Positions 17,906-26,877 of a stretch of 64,000 nucleotides of DNA are shown one piece after another. How positions within the stretch are numbered: the stretch's first letter is position 1; each line of letters opens with the position of its first letter. The DNA comes from Methylobacterium phyllostachyos (GTDB lineage Bacteria > Pseudomonadota > Alphaproteobacteria > Rhizobiales > Beijerinckiaceae), in assembly GCF_900103445.1 (NCBI RefSeq), contig NZ_FNHS01000012.1, forward strand, positions 146,393-210,392. Reading direction: 5' to 3'. A program made the translations under genes and the position numbers. The notes beneath the pieces were generated by a model, which saw only the letters and a list, made by a program, of their open reading frames with translations, was not told where the DNA came from and made no database searches.

Positions 17906-18612
17906 GAGGCGCCGCCCGCGCCGGGGAGGTCCGGTCGCCGCTCGGTGGTGATGCGTTCGGCCTGTTCTCGCCGCCAGCGGGCGATAGCCGCATGGTTGCC
18001 GCCAGACAGCACCTCGGGGATCCCGTGGCCCTCCCAATCGCGCGGCCGCGTGTAGTGGGGATATTCGAGGAGGCCGCCCTCGAAGCTCTCCTCGACGCCC
18101 GATTGCACCTTGCCCATCACGCCGGGCAGGAGCCGCACGCAGGCGTCGAGGACCACCAGGGCAGCGATCTCGCCCCCCGAGAGCACGTAATCGCCGATCG
18201 AGACCTCCTCCAGGCCGCGCCCGGCGATCACCCGCTCGTCCACACCCTCGAACCGGCCGCAGACGATCAGCGCGCCCGGTCCCGCGGCGAGGTCCCGCAC
18301 GCGCGCCTGCGTCAGCGGCCGGCCGCGGGGGGACATCAGCAGCCGCGGACGCGGGTCACCGGTCGGGCTTGCGGCGTCGATGGCGGCGGCCAACACGTCG
18401 CAGCGTAGGACCATCCCGGCGCCGCCCCCGGCCGGGGTGTCGTCCACGGAGCGGTGCCGGCCGAGCCCGTGCTCGCGGATGTTGCGGGCCTCCAAGGTCC
18501 AGGCGCCCCGGGCGAGCGCGTCGCCTGAAAGCGAGACGCCGAGGGGCCCAGGGAACATCTCCGGGTAGAGGGTGAGGATCGTGGCCCGCCAGGGCGTGTC
18601 CGCGCGCGTCAT
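17863..18612 (-). CDS. trmD: tRNA (guanine-N1)-methyltransferase, G37
   Basis: This 249-residue SPOUT methyltransferase methylates N1 of G37 next to the anticodon and prevents frameshifting. The knot signature SIGDYVLSGGEIAAL and the SAM-site region HYTRPRDWEGHGIPEVL are clear, as is the N-terminal ILTLYPEMFPGPL. It belongs with rimM and rpsP, but here it is separated from rimM by about 1.9 kb holding two opposite-strand genes. It must therefore have its own promoter or rely on long read-through. The ATG at 18610-18612 is used. Confidence 0.95.
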   Translation of the reverse strand: MTRADTPWRATILTLYPEMFPGPLGVSLSGDALARGAWTLEARNIREHGLGRHRSVDDTPAGGGAGMVLRCDVLAAAIDAASPTGDPRPRLLMSPRGRPLTQARVRDLAAGPGALIVCGRFEGVDERVIAGRGLEEVSIGDYVLSGGEIAALVVLDACVRLLPGVMGKVQSGVEESFEGGLLEYPHYTRPRDWEGHGIPEVLSGGNHAAIARWRREQAERITTERRPDLPGAGGASQAASRSITGPSRS

Positions 18613-18687
18613 GCCGCTTGATCGCGCGCGGGGTGCGGCACGGTCAACGCCGTCGGCACCGATCCGGCCTGCGATCTGTTACCGGCC

Positions 18688-19407
18688 ATGATCCGGATCC
18701 TGGCCTGCCTCTCCGTTTGCCTCGCTGGCCCGGCTTTCGCCGCCGGCCCAATGGCACCTCCGGGCGCCCCCGCGGACGCTTTCCCCAGGCCCGACCGGCC
18801 GGTGGCCGAGATCGTCGCGCCGCGCTGGTCCTCCGAGGCCGAGCGCGACCGGGCGGGCGAGTTCGCCGAGGTCGCGAAGGGAATGGCCATCGCGCCCGGC
18901 GAGACGGTGGCGGATATCGGCGCCGGCAGCGGCTACTATGTGGTCCGGCTCAGCCCCCTGGTCGGGCCGGGCGGTCGTGTGCTCGCCGAGGACGTGACCC
19001 CGGACTATCTCGCCGCCCTGGAAAAGCGGGTGGCCGAACTCGGCAACGTCACCGTGGTGCGGGGCGAACCGCACGATCCGCGCCTGCCTCCGGCCTCTGT
19101 GGACGCGGCGATCCTGGTGCACATGTATCACGAGATCACCCAGCCCTTCGGCCTGCTCCACAACCTCGCCGCGGCGATGCGGCCGGGCGGGCGCGTGGGC
19201 ATCGTCGATGCCGACGACATCCCCTCCCGGCATGGCACCCCACCGGCGCTCCTGCGCTGCGAACTCAAGGAAGCGGGCTACCGGGAGACCGGGTTCCATC
19301 CGCTGAAGGGCGGCGCCTACCTCGCGATCTTCGTGGCGCCCGCGCCCGACCAGCGGCCGAGGCCGGAGGCGATTCGACCCTGCCGGGACGGGGCGACGCG
19401 GCGGTAG
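18688..19407 (+). CDS. Class I SAM-dependent methyltransferase with signal peptide
   Basis: This 239-residue protein starts with a clear export signal (RILACLSVCLAGPAFAAGP). After it comes a class I methyltransferase domain: motif I VADIGAGSGYYVVRL near residue 72, an acidic LAEDVTP after strand 2, and HMYHEIT at the motif IV position. Relatives are annotated as extracytoplasmic methyltransferases in several alphaproteobacteria. SAM is not known to be available in the periplasm, so either the cofactor source is unusual or the protein has another role. It sits inside the split rimM-trmD region on the opposite strand. Confidence 0.8.
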   Translation: MIRILACLSVCLAGPAFAAGPMAPPGAPADAFPRPDRPVAEIVAPRWSSEAERDRAGEFAEVAKGMAIAPGETVADIGAGSGYYVVRLSPLVGPGGRVLAEDVTPDYLAALEKRVAELGNVTVVRGEPHDPRLPPASVDAAILVHMYHEITQPFGLLHNLAAAMRPGGRVGIVDADDIPSRHGTPPALLRCELKEAGYRETGFHPLKGGAYLAIFVAPAPDQRPRPEAIRPCRDGATRR

Positions 19408-19523
19408 CGACCTGTCGGGGAATCGCTGACCCGGAACGCGCAGCGTTCACGGCCTACCTTCACGCTTTCTCAGCCCAAGGTTGTCAGCATCGCGGTCCCG
19501 TCGCCCACGATGCAGGCCGCCGC

Positions 19524-20315
19524 ATGCTCCTCGGACTCTGGCTCGACCAACCGCTCTGGGCGATCTTCGCGGCGCTGGCCCTACTGTTCGGCCTCCTCAG
19601 CGCGGTCCTGTACGGGCTATCGCATCTGCGCCGGACGCGTCCAATGATGCGCCGCCTGGGCGCCGGTATGGTGCCCACCTACTTCACGGCACTGGCGACG
19701 CTGCTGGCCCTGCTCACGGGCTTCGTGGCCAACGATGCCTGGGAGCGCCAGCGCTCGGCCTCCCGCGCCCTCCAGGCCGAGCGCGCCGATGCCCTGGCGC
19801 TCTATGATCTCAGCCTCGCCTCGGCCTCCGACATGCGCAACATCCGGGCGGCGCTCGTCGCCTATCTCGATGCGGTGATCGAGCGGGAATGGCCGCGGAT
19901 GAGCGAGGGCGGCTACGCCCCGGAGGCCGGGGCTGGGCTGCGGCGGGTCTTGGAGACGGTGTCCGATCCGAAGATCACCGCGGAGGCGGGGGCGCCGACC
20001 CACGCCGCACTTCTCAATGCCGCTATGGCGCTGCGGGGCGACCGCGGCGACCGGCTGGCGCTGAGCCAGACCGCCAGCGACGGTACCAAGTGGCTGACCC
20101 TGCTGATCCTGGCTGCTCTGACCCTGGTGGCCCTGGGCCTCGTCCACACGGAGCACCCGGCCGCCCAGGCGACGGTTCTGACGACCTTCTCGTTGGCGAT
20201 GGTGACGACCCTCGGGCTGATCGCCCTGCACGAGCGCCCCTTCGACGGGCCGCTGGCGATGAGCGCGGAGCCGCTGGTGATCGCCCGGGCCGCGGTGGCG
20301 GGGCCGGCGCCATGA
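19524..20315 (+). CDS. DUF4239-family membrane protein
   Basis: This 263-residue inner-membrane protein has two N-terminal transmembrane helices (WAIFAALALLFGLLSAVLYG and FTALATLLALLTGFVANDAW) and two C-terminal ones (WLTLLILAALTLVALGLV and the following segment). A soluble, Arg/Glu-rich middle lies between them. This arrangement matches the DUF4239 family (bestrophin-like). The ATG at 19524 is the first good start after the methyltransferase gene ends at 19407. The two may be co-transcribed. The function is unknown. Confidence 0.7.
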   Translation: MLLGLWLDQPLWAIFAALALLFGLLSAVLYGLSHLRRTRPMMRRLGAGMVPTYFTALATLLALLTGFVANDAWERQRSASRALQAERADALALYDLSLASASDMRNIRAALVAYLDAVIEREWPRMSEGGYAPEAGAGLRRVLETVSDPKITAEAGAPTHAALLNAAMALRGDRGDRLALSQTASDGTKWLTLLILAALTLVALGLVHTEHPAAQATVLTTFSLAMVTTLGLIALHERPFDGPLAMSAEPLVIARAAVAGPAP

Positions 20316-20340
20316 GCGTCTTTTTGGTTCGGCCGATGCT

Positions 20341-20477
20341 CCAAACCATTCCCTCATCCTGAGGTGCCGGAGCGTAGCGGAGGCCTCGAAGGAGGGATCC
20401 AGTTATCGCGCGGCCGGCTGGAGGGCTCTTTCGAGGCCCGCTCACGGGGGCACCTCAGGATAAGGGGGATGGTTCGG
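20341..20477 (-). repeat. Dispersed palindromic repeat, family B, copy 1
   Basis: A long inverted repeat: CCAAACCATTCCCTCATCCT at the left end pairs with the right end reading AGGATAAGGGGGATGGTTCGG. Inner arms contain GAGGTGCC...GGCCTCGAA and TTCGAGGCCCG...GGCACCTC. It matches the element at 45115-45233 in inverted orientation. It lies between the convergent DUF4239 and rimM genes and may serve as a terminator. Confidence 0.85.
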
Positions 20478-20525
20478 ATTCGCGGAGTGGAGGACGAAGC
20501 CGCGTTATCGTCCATCCCGGGACGT

Positions 20526-21215
20526 TCAACCCGGATCGTCGGCCGGCTTCTCACCCGGCGGGGCGAACAGATCCTCCGGGGGGACCACCGTGACCCGGCG
20601 CTGCGCCACGTCGAGCACCGGCACGAAAGCCTTGGTGAAGGGCAGGAGCGCCGTCGCGCCGCCGTTCGGCGGGCGCAGTTCCAGAAGATCGCCGCCGCCG
20701 TAATTCGGCACGGCCACGATCGTCCCGATCACGGTGCCGGCCTCGTCGAAGGCCGTGGCGCCGATCAGGTCGGCCGCATAGACCTCGTCCTCGTCCTCGG
20801 GGGCGGCCAGGCGGTCGCGGGTGATGTAGAGCGCGACGCGGTTCAGCGCCTCCGCGGCTGTACGGCCAGCCACGCCCTTCACCCGGGCGATCAGCATGTC
20901 GGGGGAGGTGCCGGGCGCGGGGCGTATCTCGGCGAGCGTCAGGCTGCGGCCGTCCGCAGTCAGCAGGGCGCCGTAGGTGGCGATCGCCCGCGGGTCGGCC
21001 GTGTAGGATTTGAGGCGAACTTCGCCGTTGAGCCCGTGGGCCCGCCCGAACTCGCCCATCAGGACGAGGTTCGGGTCGGCGGGCTGCGGCGCCGGCTTGG
21101 GGGCCGGCGCCTTGGGCGTGGTCGCGGCGTCGGGCGCGATCGCGCCGACGGCCGCGTTCATGCGGCCACGGCGACCGCCGTCGCGGGGGGAGGGACCTGC
21201 GGGGCGGCGCGCCAT
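20526..21215 (-). CDS. rimM: Ribosome maturation factor
   Basis: This protein assists 30S maturation by binding S19 and the 16S head. The N-terminal RimM barrel is seen as VLMGEFGRAHGLNGEVRLKSYT and the C-terminal PRC-like barrel as YAADLIGATAFDEAGTVIGTI. The longest start (ATG 21213-21215, 229 residues) is 12 bases after rpsP and adds an Ala/Pro-rich N-terminus. An internal ATG at 21159-21161 would give 211 residues. I keep the longer form because of its spacing to rpsP, but the start is uncertain. It is co-transcribed with rpsP, chorismate mutase and ffh. Confidence 0.92.
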   Translation of the reverse strand: MARRPAGPSPRDGGRRGRMNAAVGAIAPDAATTPKAPAPKPAPQPADPNLVLMGEFGRAHGLNGEVRLKSYTADPRAIATYGALLTADGRSLTLAEIRPAPGTSPDMLIARVKGVAGRTAAEALNRVALYITRDRLAAPEDEDEVYAADLIGATAFDEAGTVIGTIVAVPNYGGGDLLELRPPNGGATALLPFTKAFVPVLDVAQRRVTVVPPEDLFAPPGEKPADDPG

Positions 21216-21227
21216 GATGCGCGCGCC

Positions 21228-21590
21228 TTAAGCGGCGGCGTCCTCGGCGGGGGCGGCGGCCTTCTCGGCGCGCTTGGCAGCCCGCTCCTTGGCCTTCTCG
21301 CCTGGCTCGGCCTTCTGCGGGTTGTTGCGGGTCGGGCGCTTGGCAAGGCCGGCCTGGTCGAGGAAGCGCAGGACGCGGTCGGTCGGCTGCGCGCCCTTGG
21401 CGAGCCAGCTCTGGATCTTCTCGTTGTCCAGCACGATGCGGGTCGGATCGTCCTTGGCCTTCATCGGGTCGTAGGCGCCGACCTTGTCGATGAAGCGCCC
21501 GTCGCGCGGAGCGCGGGCGTCGGCGACGACGATGCGGTAATAGGGGCGCTTCTTGGCGCCGCCGCGGGTGAGACGGATCTTGAGGGCCAT
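21228..21590 (-). CDS. rpsP: 30S ribosomal protein S16
   Basis: S16 of the small ribosomal subunit, 120 residues. The conserved core MALKIRLTRGGAKKRPYYRI, RDGRFIDKVGAYDP and WLAKGAQPTDRV is intact. The C-terminal 35 residues are a Lys/Ala/Glu-rich tail (KAKERAAKRAEKAA) common in alphaproteobacterial S16. The ATG at 21588-21590 begins eight bases after the chorismate mutase stop, consistent with one operon. Confidence 0.97.
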   Translation of the reverse strand: MALKIRLTRGGAKKRPYYRIVVADARAPRDGRFIDKVGAYDPMKAKDDPTRIVLDNEKIQSWLAKGAQPTDRVLRFLDQAGLAKRPTRNNPQKAEPGEKAKERAAKRAEKAAAPAEDAAA

Positions 21591-21597
21591 GGTCTGA

Positions 21598-21926
21598 CTA
21601 CTTTCGCTGTTGCTCGATCTGGGACTCGTGGTCCGCCTTGATCGACTGGTGGTGCCGGATGACTTCCTTGACCACGAAGGCCAGAAACTTCTCGGCGAAA
21701 TCGGGGTCGAGCTTGGCATCGACCGCGAGTTTGCGGAGCCGGGCGACCTGGCGGGCCTCCCGGTCCGGATCGGAAGGGGGGATCCCCTTTCGGGCCTTGA
21801 GCTCGCCGACCCGCTGCGTGCAGCGGAAGCGCTCGGCGAGGAGGTGGATCAGCGCCGCATCGAAGTTGTCGATGCTGTCGCGCAGGCGCGCGAGTTCGGG
21901 ATCGACGGCCTGCGCCGCGAGCACGG

Positions 21927-21930
<4 letters not shown>
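21598..21930 (-). CDS. Chorismate mutase, AroQ class
   Basis: This 110-residue all-helical chorismate mutase rearranges chorismate to prephenate for phenylalanine and tyrosine synthesis. Active-site residues of the AroQ fold are visible: Arg in LARLRDSID, the ELKARKG lysine, the DPDREARQ acidic/arginine cluster, and a C-terminal helix VVKEVIRHHQSI. It is a stand-alone form. Its ATG overlaps the ffh stop codon (ATGA), giving translational coupling with an SRP gene, and it is followed closely by rpsP. Confidence 0.93.
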
Positions 21931-23492
<1,562 letters not shown>

Positions 23493-23510
23493 GCTTCTGA
23501 CGCCCCGCGC

Positions 23511-23729
23511 TTACTGTTCGAGCCCGGCGCGCTCGACGCGGCGCGCCTGGAGGGCAGCCTCGAAGCTGCGCAGGGCCTTGGCGAACTTGTCCCGGCACTC
23601 CGGATTGCAGAAGCCCACCACGGCGCCGTTGTAGAGGGTGAGCGAATCCGCCGAGATCGGCTTGCCCGACCACGGGCAGGTCTCGTTGATCGCGTCCTCG
23701 ATCTTCAACGCTTGCTGATCTGGCGTCAT
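23511..23729 (-). CDS. Small TRASH/YHS-like zinc-binding protein
   Basis: This 72-residue cytoplasmic protein has two cysteine pairs or singles in a metal-binding arrangement: CPWSGKPI at about residue 18 and VGFCNPECRDKF at about residue 40. The shape resembles TRASH/YHS domains, which often bind zinc or copper. Homologues are sometimes mislabelled as glutathione S-transferase. The start at ATG 23727-23729 is used. It lies 18 bases upstream of ffh on the same strand, so they are probably co-transcribed. Its role in that operon is unknown. Confidence 0.7.
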   Translation of the reverse strand: MTPDQQALKIEDAINETCPWSGKPISADSLTLYNGAVVGFCNPECRDKFAKALRSFEAALQARRVERAGLEQ

Positions 23730-24005
23730 GCGGGTGCCTCGGCCGGCGGGGCCCGTCGTGGCGTCTCGGCCAACGCCCATCGCGCCCGAGGGCGCAGACG
23801 CGCTGTCGGGCGTTGACCTCCGGTCTCACGGGACCGGTCGGCTTGGCATCGGTCGATCTGCTTCGGATCGGGAGCGCGGGGCGTAGCCGCGCTGGGGCGG
23901 AAAGTCAATTTCCGGATCACAGGAGCCGTTGCGGCGGCCTCATCCTTTACCGATCGTTAAGCATGTTGGCTTGTCATGGCGGCGATTTCGTTCAGGACGC
24001 CGCCC

Positions 24006-24551
24006 ATGTCGGAACCCGCCCGCTCCCTGCCGCCCGAGTCAAGCGGCCGCCCCGCGCCCGGGCCGCTCCGGGACTGGCTCTCGGCGATGAAGACGCACAG
24101 CCCGGCCGAGGCACCCCGTCGCGACCCGAAGGCCGGTCATGGTGCCGCCGAGACCGCGTGGGCGCCGCGCGTGGTGGCGCCCGCCGGCCCGTCGCCGGCG
24201 GCCGAGCCCGAGGATGCCGACATCTCGGAGCTGATGGCCGAGAACCTGATGCTCAAGGCGAAGCTCCGCCTGGAGGCCGAGCGTCAGGATGAATTGCAGG
24301 CGATCCTCGCCGAGGAGATCCGCACCCTGCGCGCGCATATCCAGGACGAGATCGGCTCCCTCGACGAGCTGCGGGCGGAGCAGGCGGAGATCCGCGCCGA
24401 GCGCGAGCGCTTCAAGACCGAGCGCGAGCGGGCGGCGGCCGAGCGCTCCGCCCTGGTGGGCGAGCGCGATGCCCTGCGCGAGGAGCGCGACCTATGGCGC
24501 GCCCGGACCGAGGCTTTGGCCCAGCCGCTGTTCCAGATGCAGAAGCGCTGA
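24006..24551 (+). CDS. Coiled-coil protein of unknown function
   Basis: A 181-residue soluble protein. The first 75 residues are Pro/Ala-rich and probably disordered. Residues about 80-175 are an almost continuous coiled coil rich in Glu, Arg and Leu (LMAENLMLKAKLRLEAERQD, then ERERFKTERERAAAERSAL). The ATG at 24006 has AGGA at 23993-23996 with nine bases of spacing; an in-frame ATG at 23976 is less well supported. It is divergent from the ffh operon. I do not recognise a family. Confidence 0.7.
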   Translation: MSEPARSLPPESSGRPAPGPLRDWLSAMKTHSPAEAPRRDPKAGHGAAETAWAPRVVAPAGPSPAAEPEDADISELMAENLMLKAKLRLEAERQDELQAILAEEIRTLRAHIQDEIGSLDELRAEQAEIRAERERFKTERERAAAERSALVGERDALREERDLWRARTEALAQPLFQMQKR

Positions 24552-24564
24552 CCCTCAAAAAGCC

Positions 24565-24592
24565 GAAGGGCCACCCGTTGGGGTGGCCCTTC
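24565..24592 (-). terminator. Intrinsic terminator of the minus-strand transcript
   Basis: A perfect 12-base stem, GAAGGGCCACCC / GGGTGGCCCTTC with a four-base loop, is followed on the minus strand by GGCTTTTTGA. On the plus strand no T-run follows, so it chiefly ends leftward transcripts. It may also help end the coiled-coil gene transcript. Confidence 0.8.
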
Positions 24593-24649
24593 CATTGCCG
24601 AACCGTGTCGTCCGGCGGAACTGTCCCGAAATCGGGTCTCTGACGCGTC

Positions 24650-24721
24650 TTAGAGCGACGCGCCGGAGGCGACGGTCCAGGTCCGATGAGCCGAGACACA
24701 CGGCTGATGACAATGAGACAC
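24650..24721 (-). CDS. Possible 23-residue small open reading frame
   Basis: A GTG at 24721-24719 lies seven bases after a near-perfect Shine-Dalgarno GGAGG within a longer 16S-complementary stretch. The frame encodes MSHCHQPCVSAHRTW and eight more residues, then TAA at 24652-24650. The ribosome site is the strongest in the window, but the same bases can be hidden by the downstream CCTCC. The peptide shows no family resemblance. It may be a regulatory or spurious frame. Confidence 0.35.
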   Translation of the reverse strand: MSHCHQPCVSAHRTWTVASGASL

Positions 24722-24756
24722 TGGATCACCTCCTTTCGTTGGTTGCGGATGACGCG

Positions 24757-24785
24757 AAGGTAGGCGGTGCGAACCGGCTTGTGAA
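24757..24785 (-). promoter_or_regulatory. Candidate sigma-70-type promoter for the small RNA
   Basis: Reading leftward, TTCACA (24785-24780) and TACCTT (24762-24757) are separated by exactly 17 bases. The -35 box matches TTGACA at five of six positions and the -10 box matches TATAAT at three of six. It is weak on its own. Its position just before the 16S-complementary stretch makes it plausible. Confidence 0.3.
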
Positions 24786-24898
24786 GCCCCGCGCCTGCGC
24801 CCGTTTGTCCTCCCCAAACCTGCGCGTTACCGGCCGGCGCTTTCGCGCTTCGGCCACCGGGCGTATGACGGGGCATCCCGTCCGAAGCCCGAGCCGCC

Positions 24899-25999
24899 TT
24901 GAACGCGCCCTTCACCAATCCGCCGCGCCCCGCCGACGAGGACGCCCTCGATCCCGACGCGATGCGCCAGCCGCTCGGGAATGCGTGGTACTGCGTCGGT
25001 CAGTCCCGGAGCCTCGGCAAGGCTGGCAGCAAGACGGGCCTGCGCGCCGTGGAGCTGAACGGCGAGCAGATCGTGCTCGGCCGTGCCCCGGACGGAACCC
25101 CCTTCGCCCTGCGCGACCGGTGTCCTCACCGCGGCATGGCCCTGTCCAAGGGCCGGTTCGACGGCGACACCCTGATGTGCCCGTTCCACGGCTGGCGCTT
25201 CGGCACGGACGGACGCTGCCGCGACGTGCCGACCCTCTCGGAGCACGATGCCGCCGATTTCTCGCGCATCCAGGTCCAGCGCTTCCCCATCCGCGAGAAC
25301 GCCGGCTTCCTCTGGGTCAATCCCCATCTCGGCCCAGCCGGCGGCGAGGTCGCGGCCCTGCCGGAGCTCGATTTCACGCCGGCCGGTTCCCTGGTGGTGG
25401 AACTCGTGGTCGAGGCCTCCTTCGATCTCACGACCTTGAGTCTCGTGGATCCCGGCCACGTCGCTTTCGTCCACGATTCATGGTGGTTCCGGCCCTCGAA
25501 GCAGCTCCGCGAGAAGGTGAAGACCTTCCAGCCGGTGCCGCACGGCTTCGTCATGACGAGCCACGCCACCACGACGAGTTCTCCGGTCTACCGGCTGCTC
25601 GGCGGCGTGCCGGAGGTCGAGATCGAGTTCCGCCTGCCGGGTGTCCGCCTGGAGCGGATTCACGCGGGCGAAAAACGGGTGGCGAACTACACCTTTGCAA
25701 CCCCGCTCACGCCGGACCGGACGCTGCTCACCAACGCCCTCTACTGGAGCATGCCGGCGCTGAACCTGCTCAAGCCCGTCGCGCGCCCGCTGATGCGGCA
25801 GTTCCTCACGCAGGACCAGCAGGTGTTGCAGCATGCGCAGGACGGCCTCGACCGCAAGCCAACCATGGTGCTGTTCGGCCAGGGCGACCTGCCCTCGCAA
25901 TGGTACTTCCGCCTGAAGCGCGAGGCGCTGGAAGCAGCCCGCGACGGGCGTCCGTTCACGAACCCGCTGGAGCGTCGGGAGCTGCGCTGGCGGTCTTAA
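24899..25999 (+). CDS. Rieske (2Fe-2S) aromatic ring-hydroxylating-type oxygenase
   Basis: This 366-residue oxygenase alpha-subunit-like protein resembles VanA and Pao-type enzymes. The Rieske ligands are Cys75/His77 (CPHRG) and Cys94/His97 (CPFHGW), 16 residues apart between the pairs. The mononuclear iron site is suggested by DPGHVAFVH at about residues 188-196. The TTG start at 24899 is a guess. An ATG at 24962 (MRQPLGNAWYCVG) fits the family N-terminus as well; neither has a good ribosome site. No reductase or ferredoxin partner gene is adjacent, so electrons must come from elsewhere. The substrate is unknown. Confidence 0.85.
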   Translation: MNAPFTNPPRPADEDALDPDAMRQPLGNAWYCVGQSRSLGKAGSKTGLRAVELNGEQIVLGRAPDGTPFALRDRCPHRGMALSKGRFDGDTLMCPFHGWRFGTDGRCRDVPTLSEHDAADFSRIQVQRFPIRENAGFLWVNPHLGPAGGEVAALPELDFTPAGSLVVELVVEASFDLTTLSLVDPGHVAFVHDSWWFRPSKQLREKVKTFQPVPHGFVMTSHATTTSSPVYRLLGGVPEVEIEFRLPGVRLERIHAGEKRVANYTFATPLTPDRTLLTNALYWSMPALNLLKPVARPLMRQFLTQDQQVLQHAQDGLDRKPTMVLFGQGDLPSQWYFRLKREALEAARDGRPFTNPLERRELRWRS

Positions 26000-26110
26000 G
26001 CGCGGCGCGTGGTCCAGCATGCGTTTGGGCGACGGGATTATTTGGATCGGACGATGCGGGGTCAGCTCTTCCGAGGTTTTTGACGCCTGCCTTACCCGTC
26101 AGCCTCCACC

Positions 26111-26200
26111 GTCATCGCGAGCGCAGCGAAGCGACCCAGGGCAGCGCGACGTCGGCGGGCGTGGCGCCGACTGGATCGCTTCGCTTCCGCTCGCAAAGAC
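26111..26200. repeat. Inverted-repeat element, family C
   Basis: The left arm GTCATCGCGAGCGCAGCGAA then GCGACCCAG is the imperfect complement of the right arm CTGGATCGCTTCGCTTCCGC then TCGCAAAGAC. About 30 bases lie between them. Such GAGCGxAGCGAAGC elements are common in alphaproteobacterial intergenic DNA. Only one copy is in this window. Confidence 0.8.
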
Positions 26201-26402
26201 GGCGAGCGGATGAAATATCCGCCAAACCCTTGATGACCAAGTGAAAAATCTCATCCTGGCGTGGGTTGGGAACACCTTGAAACGGCTGGCTGGGGGGCAA
26301 TGTATTTGATCGACTGCGGCGCGGGCTTCCCCCTACCGAGCGGGCTCCACTGGTCATGCATATCGGCCCACAATTATCGCCGATCGGAGGATAAACCGCG
26401 GC

Positions 26403-26437
26403 GCCCCCCCTCTCCCGCAGAGGGGAAGGGAGAGGCG
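26403..26437. repeat. Short hairpin repeat, family D, copy 1
   Basis: CCCCCCTCTCCCGCAGAGGG then GAAGGGAGAGGCGC can fold on itself, and it resembles the hairpin at 38708-38757. It shares the CTCTCCCGCAGAGGGG core. Confidence 0.6.
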
Positions 26438-26579
26438 CGAACCGGATCATGCAGCCCCGACGGGGCGCGGCGCAGGCCATGAGCCAGGAAACTGATCGAT
26501 CCCCAAATTTAAGATCCTATTAACCATACATAGAGCAATCATCGCGGAGCAGGACCTCTCTTCGAGACCATTCGTGCCG

Positions 26580-26816
26580 ATGCCTCGCTTCTTTATCGAT
26601 CTTCACGACGGCTCGCAGCCGATCCGCGACGAGGTCGGCTTCGATCTTCCGGACCTTCCGGCCGCCCGCGCCAAGGTCACCCGGATCATGTCGGCGATCG
26701 CCCGCGACATGCTGCCGGATGTCGAGCGCCAGGACTACGTGGCCTGCGTGCGCGACGGCGTCGGCAAAATCGTCTACCGGGCGCGGCTCTCATTGGCCGC
26801 CGAGGCGGTGGACTGA
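26580..26816 (+). CDS. DUF6894-family small protein
   Basis: A 78-residue soluble protein of a family abundant in Methylobacterium and relatives, beginning MPRFFIDLHDG and containing DEVGFDLPDLPAARAKV. The function is unknown. The ATG at 26580 starts the conserved N-terminus; an in-frame GTG at 26574 adds only two residues. The next gene starts 61 bases later on the same strand. Confidence 0.75.
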   Translation: MPRFFIDLHDGSQPIRDEVGFDLPDLPAARAKVTRIMSAIARDMLPDVERQDYVACVRDGVGKIVYRARLSLAAEAVD

Positions 26817-26877
26817 GGCTCGCCGCCGCAAGGCTTGGGAGCTTGACCCGCGCGCACGACCCGCCATCTCGGAGCGT

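Larger units (their letters stand above)
24557..24750 (-). ncRNA. Candidate structured small RNA / small mRNA
   Basis: A minus-strand transcript starting near 24750 and ending at the hairpin near 24560 is suggested by four things. A TTCACA-17-TACCTT promoter-like pair lies at 24785-24757. The sequence GAAAGGAGGTGATCCAG (24737-24721) is complementary to the 16S 3' end. Downstream arms can pair with it: CTGG near 24682 with CCAG, and CCTCC at 24669-24665 with GGAGG. An inner stem AGCCG/CGGCT is also present. No larger gene follows before the terminator, so this is not an ordinary attenuator leader. It matches no RNA family I know; the call is inference from structure. Confidence 0.45.
24552..24898. 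other. Intergenic gap holding a candidate small RNA
   Basis: The 347 bases between the coiled-coil gene and the Rieske oxygenase gene contain, on the minus strand, a promoter-like pair, a 17-base match to the complement of the 16S rRNA 3' end, paired arms, a 23-codon frame and an intrinsic terminator. Each is listed separately. On the plus strand I see only the start region of the Rieske gene. Confidence 0.6.
26000..26579. other. Repeat-rich intergenic gap
   Basis: This 580-base gap contains an inverted repeat of family C (26111-26200) and a short family D hairpin (26403-26437). I support no gene in it. The last 80 bases, with the AT-rich TTAAGATCCTATTAACCATA stretch near 26510, are presumably the promoter region of the DUF6894 gene. 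Confidence 0.6.
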
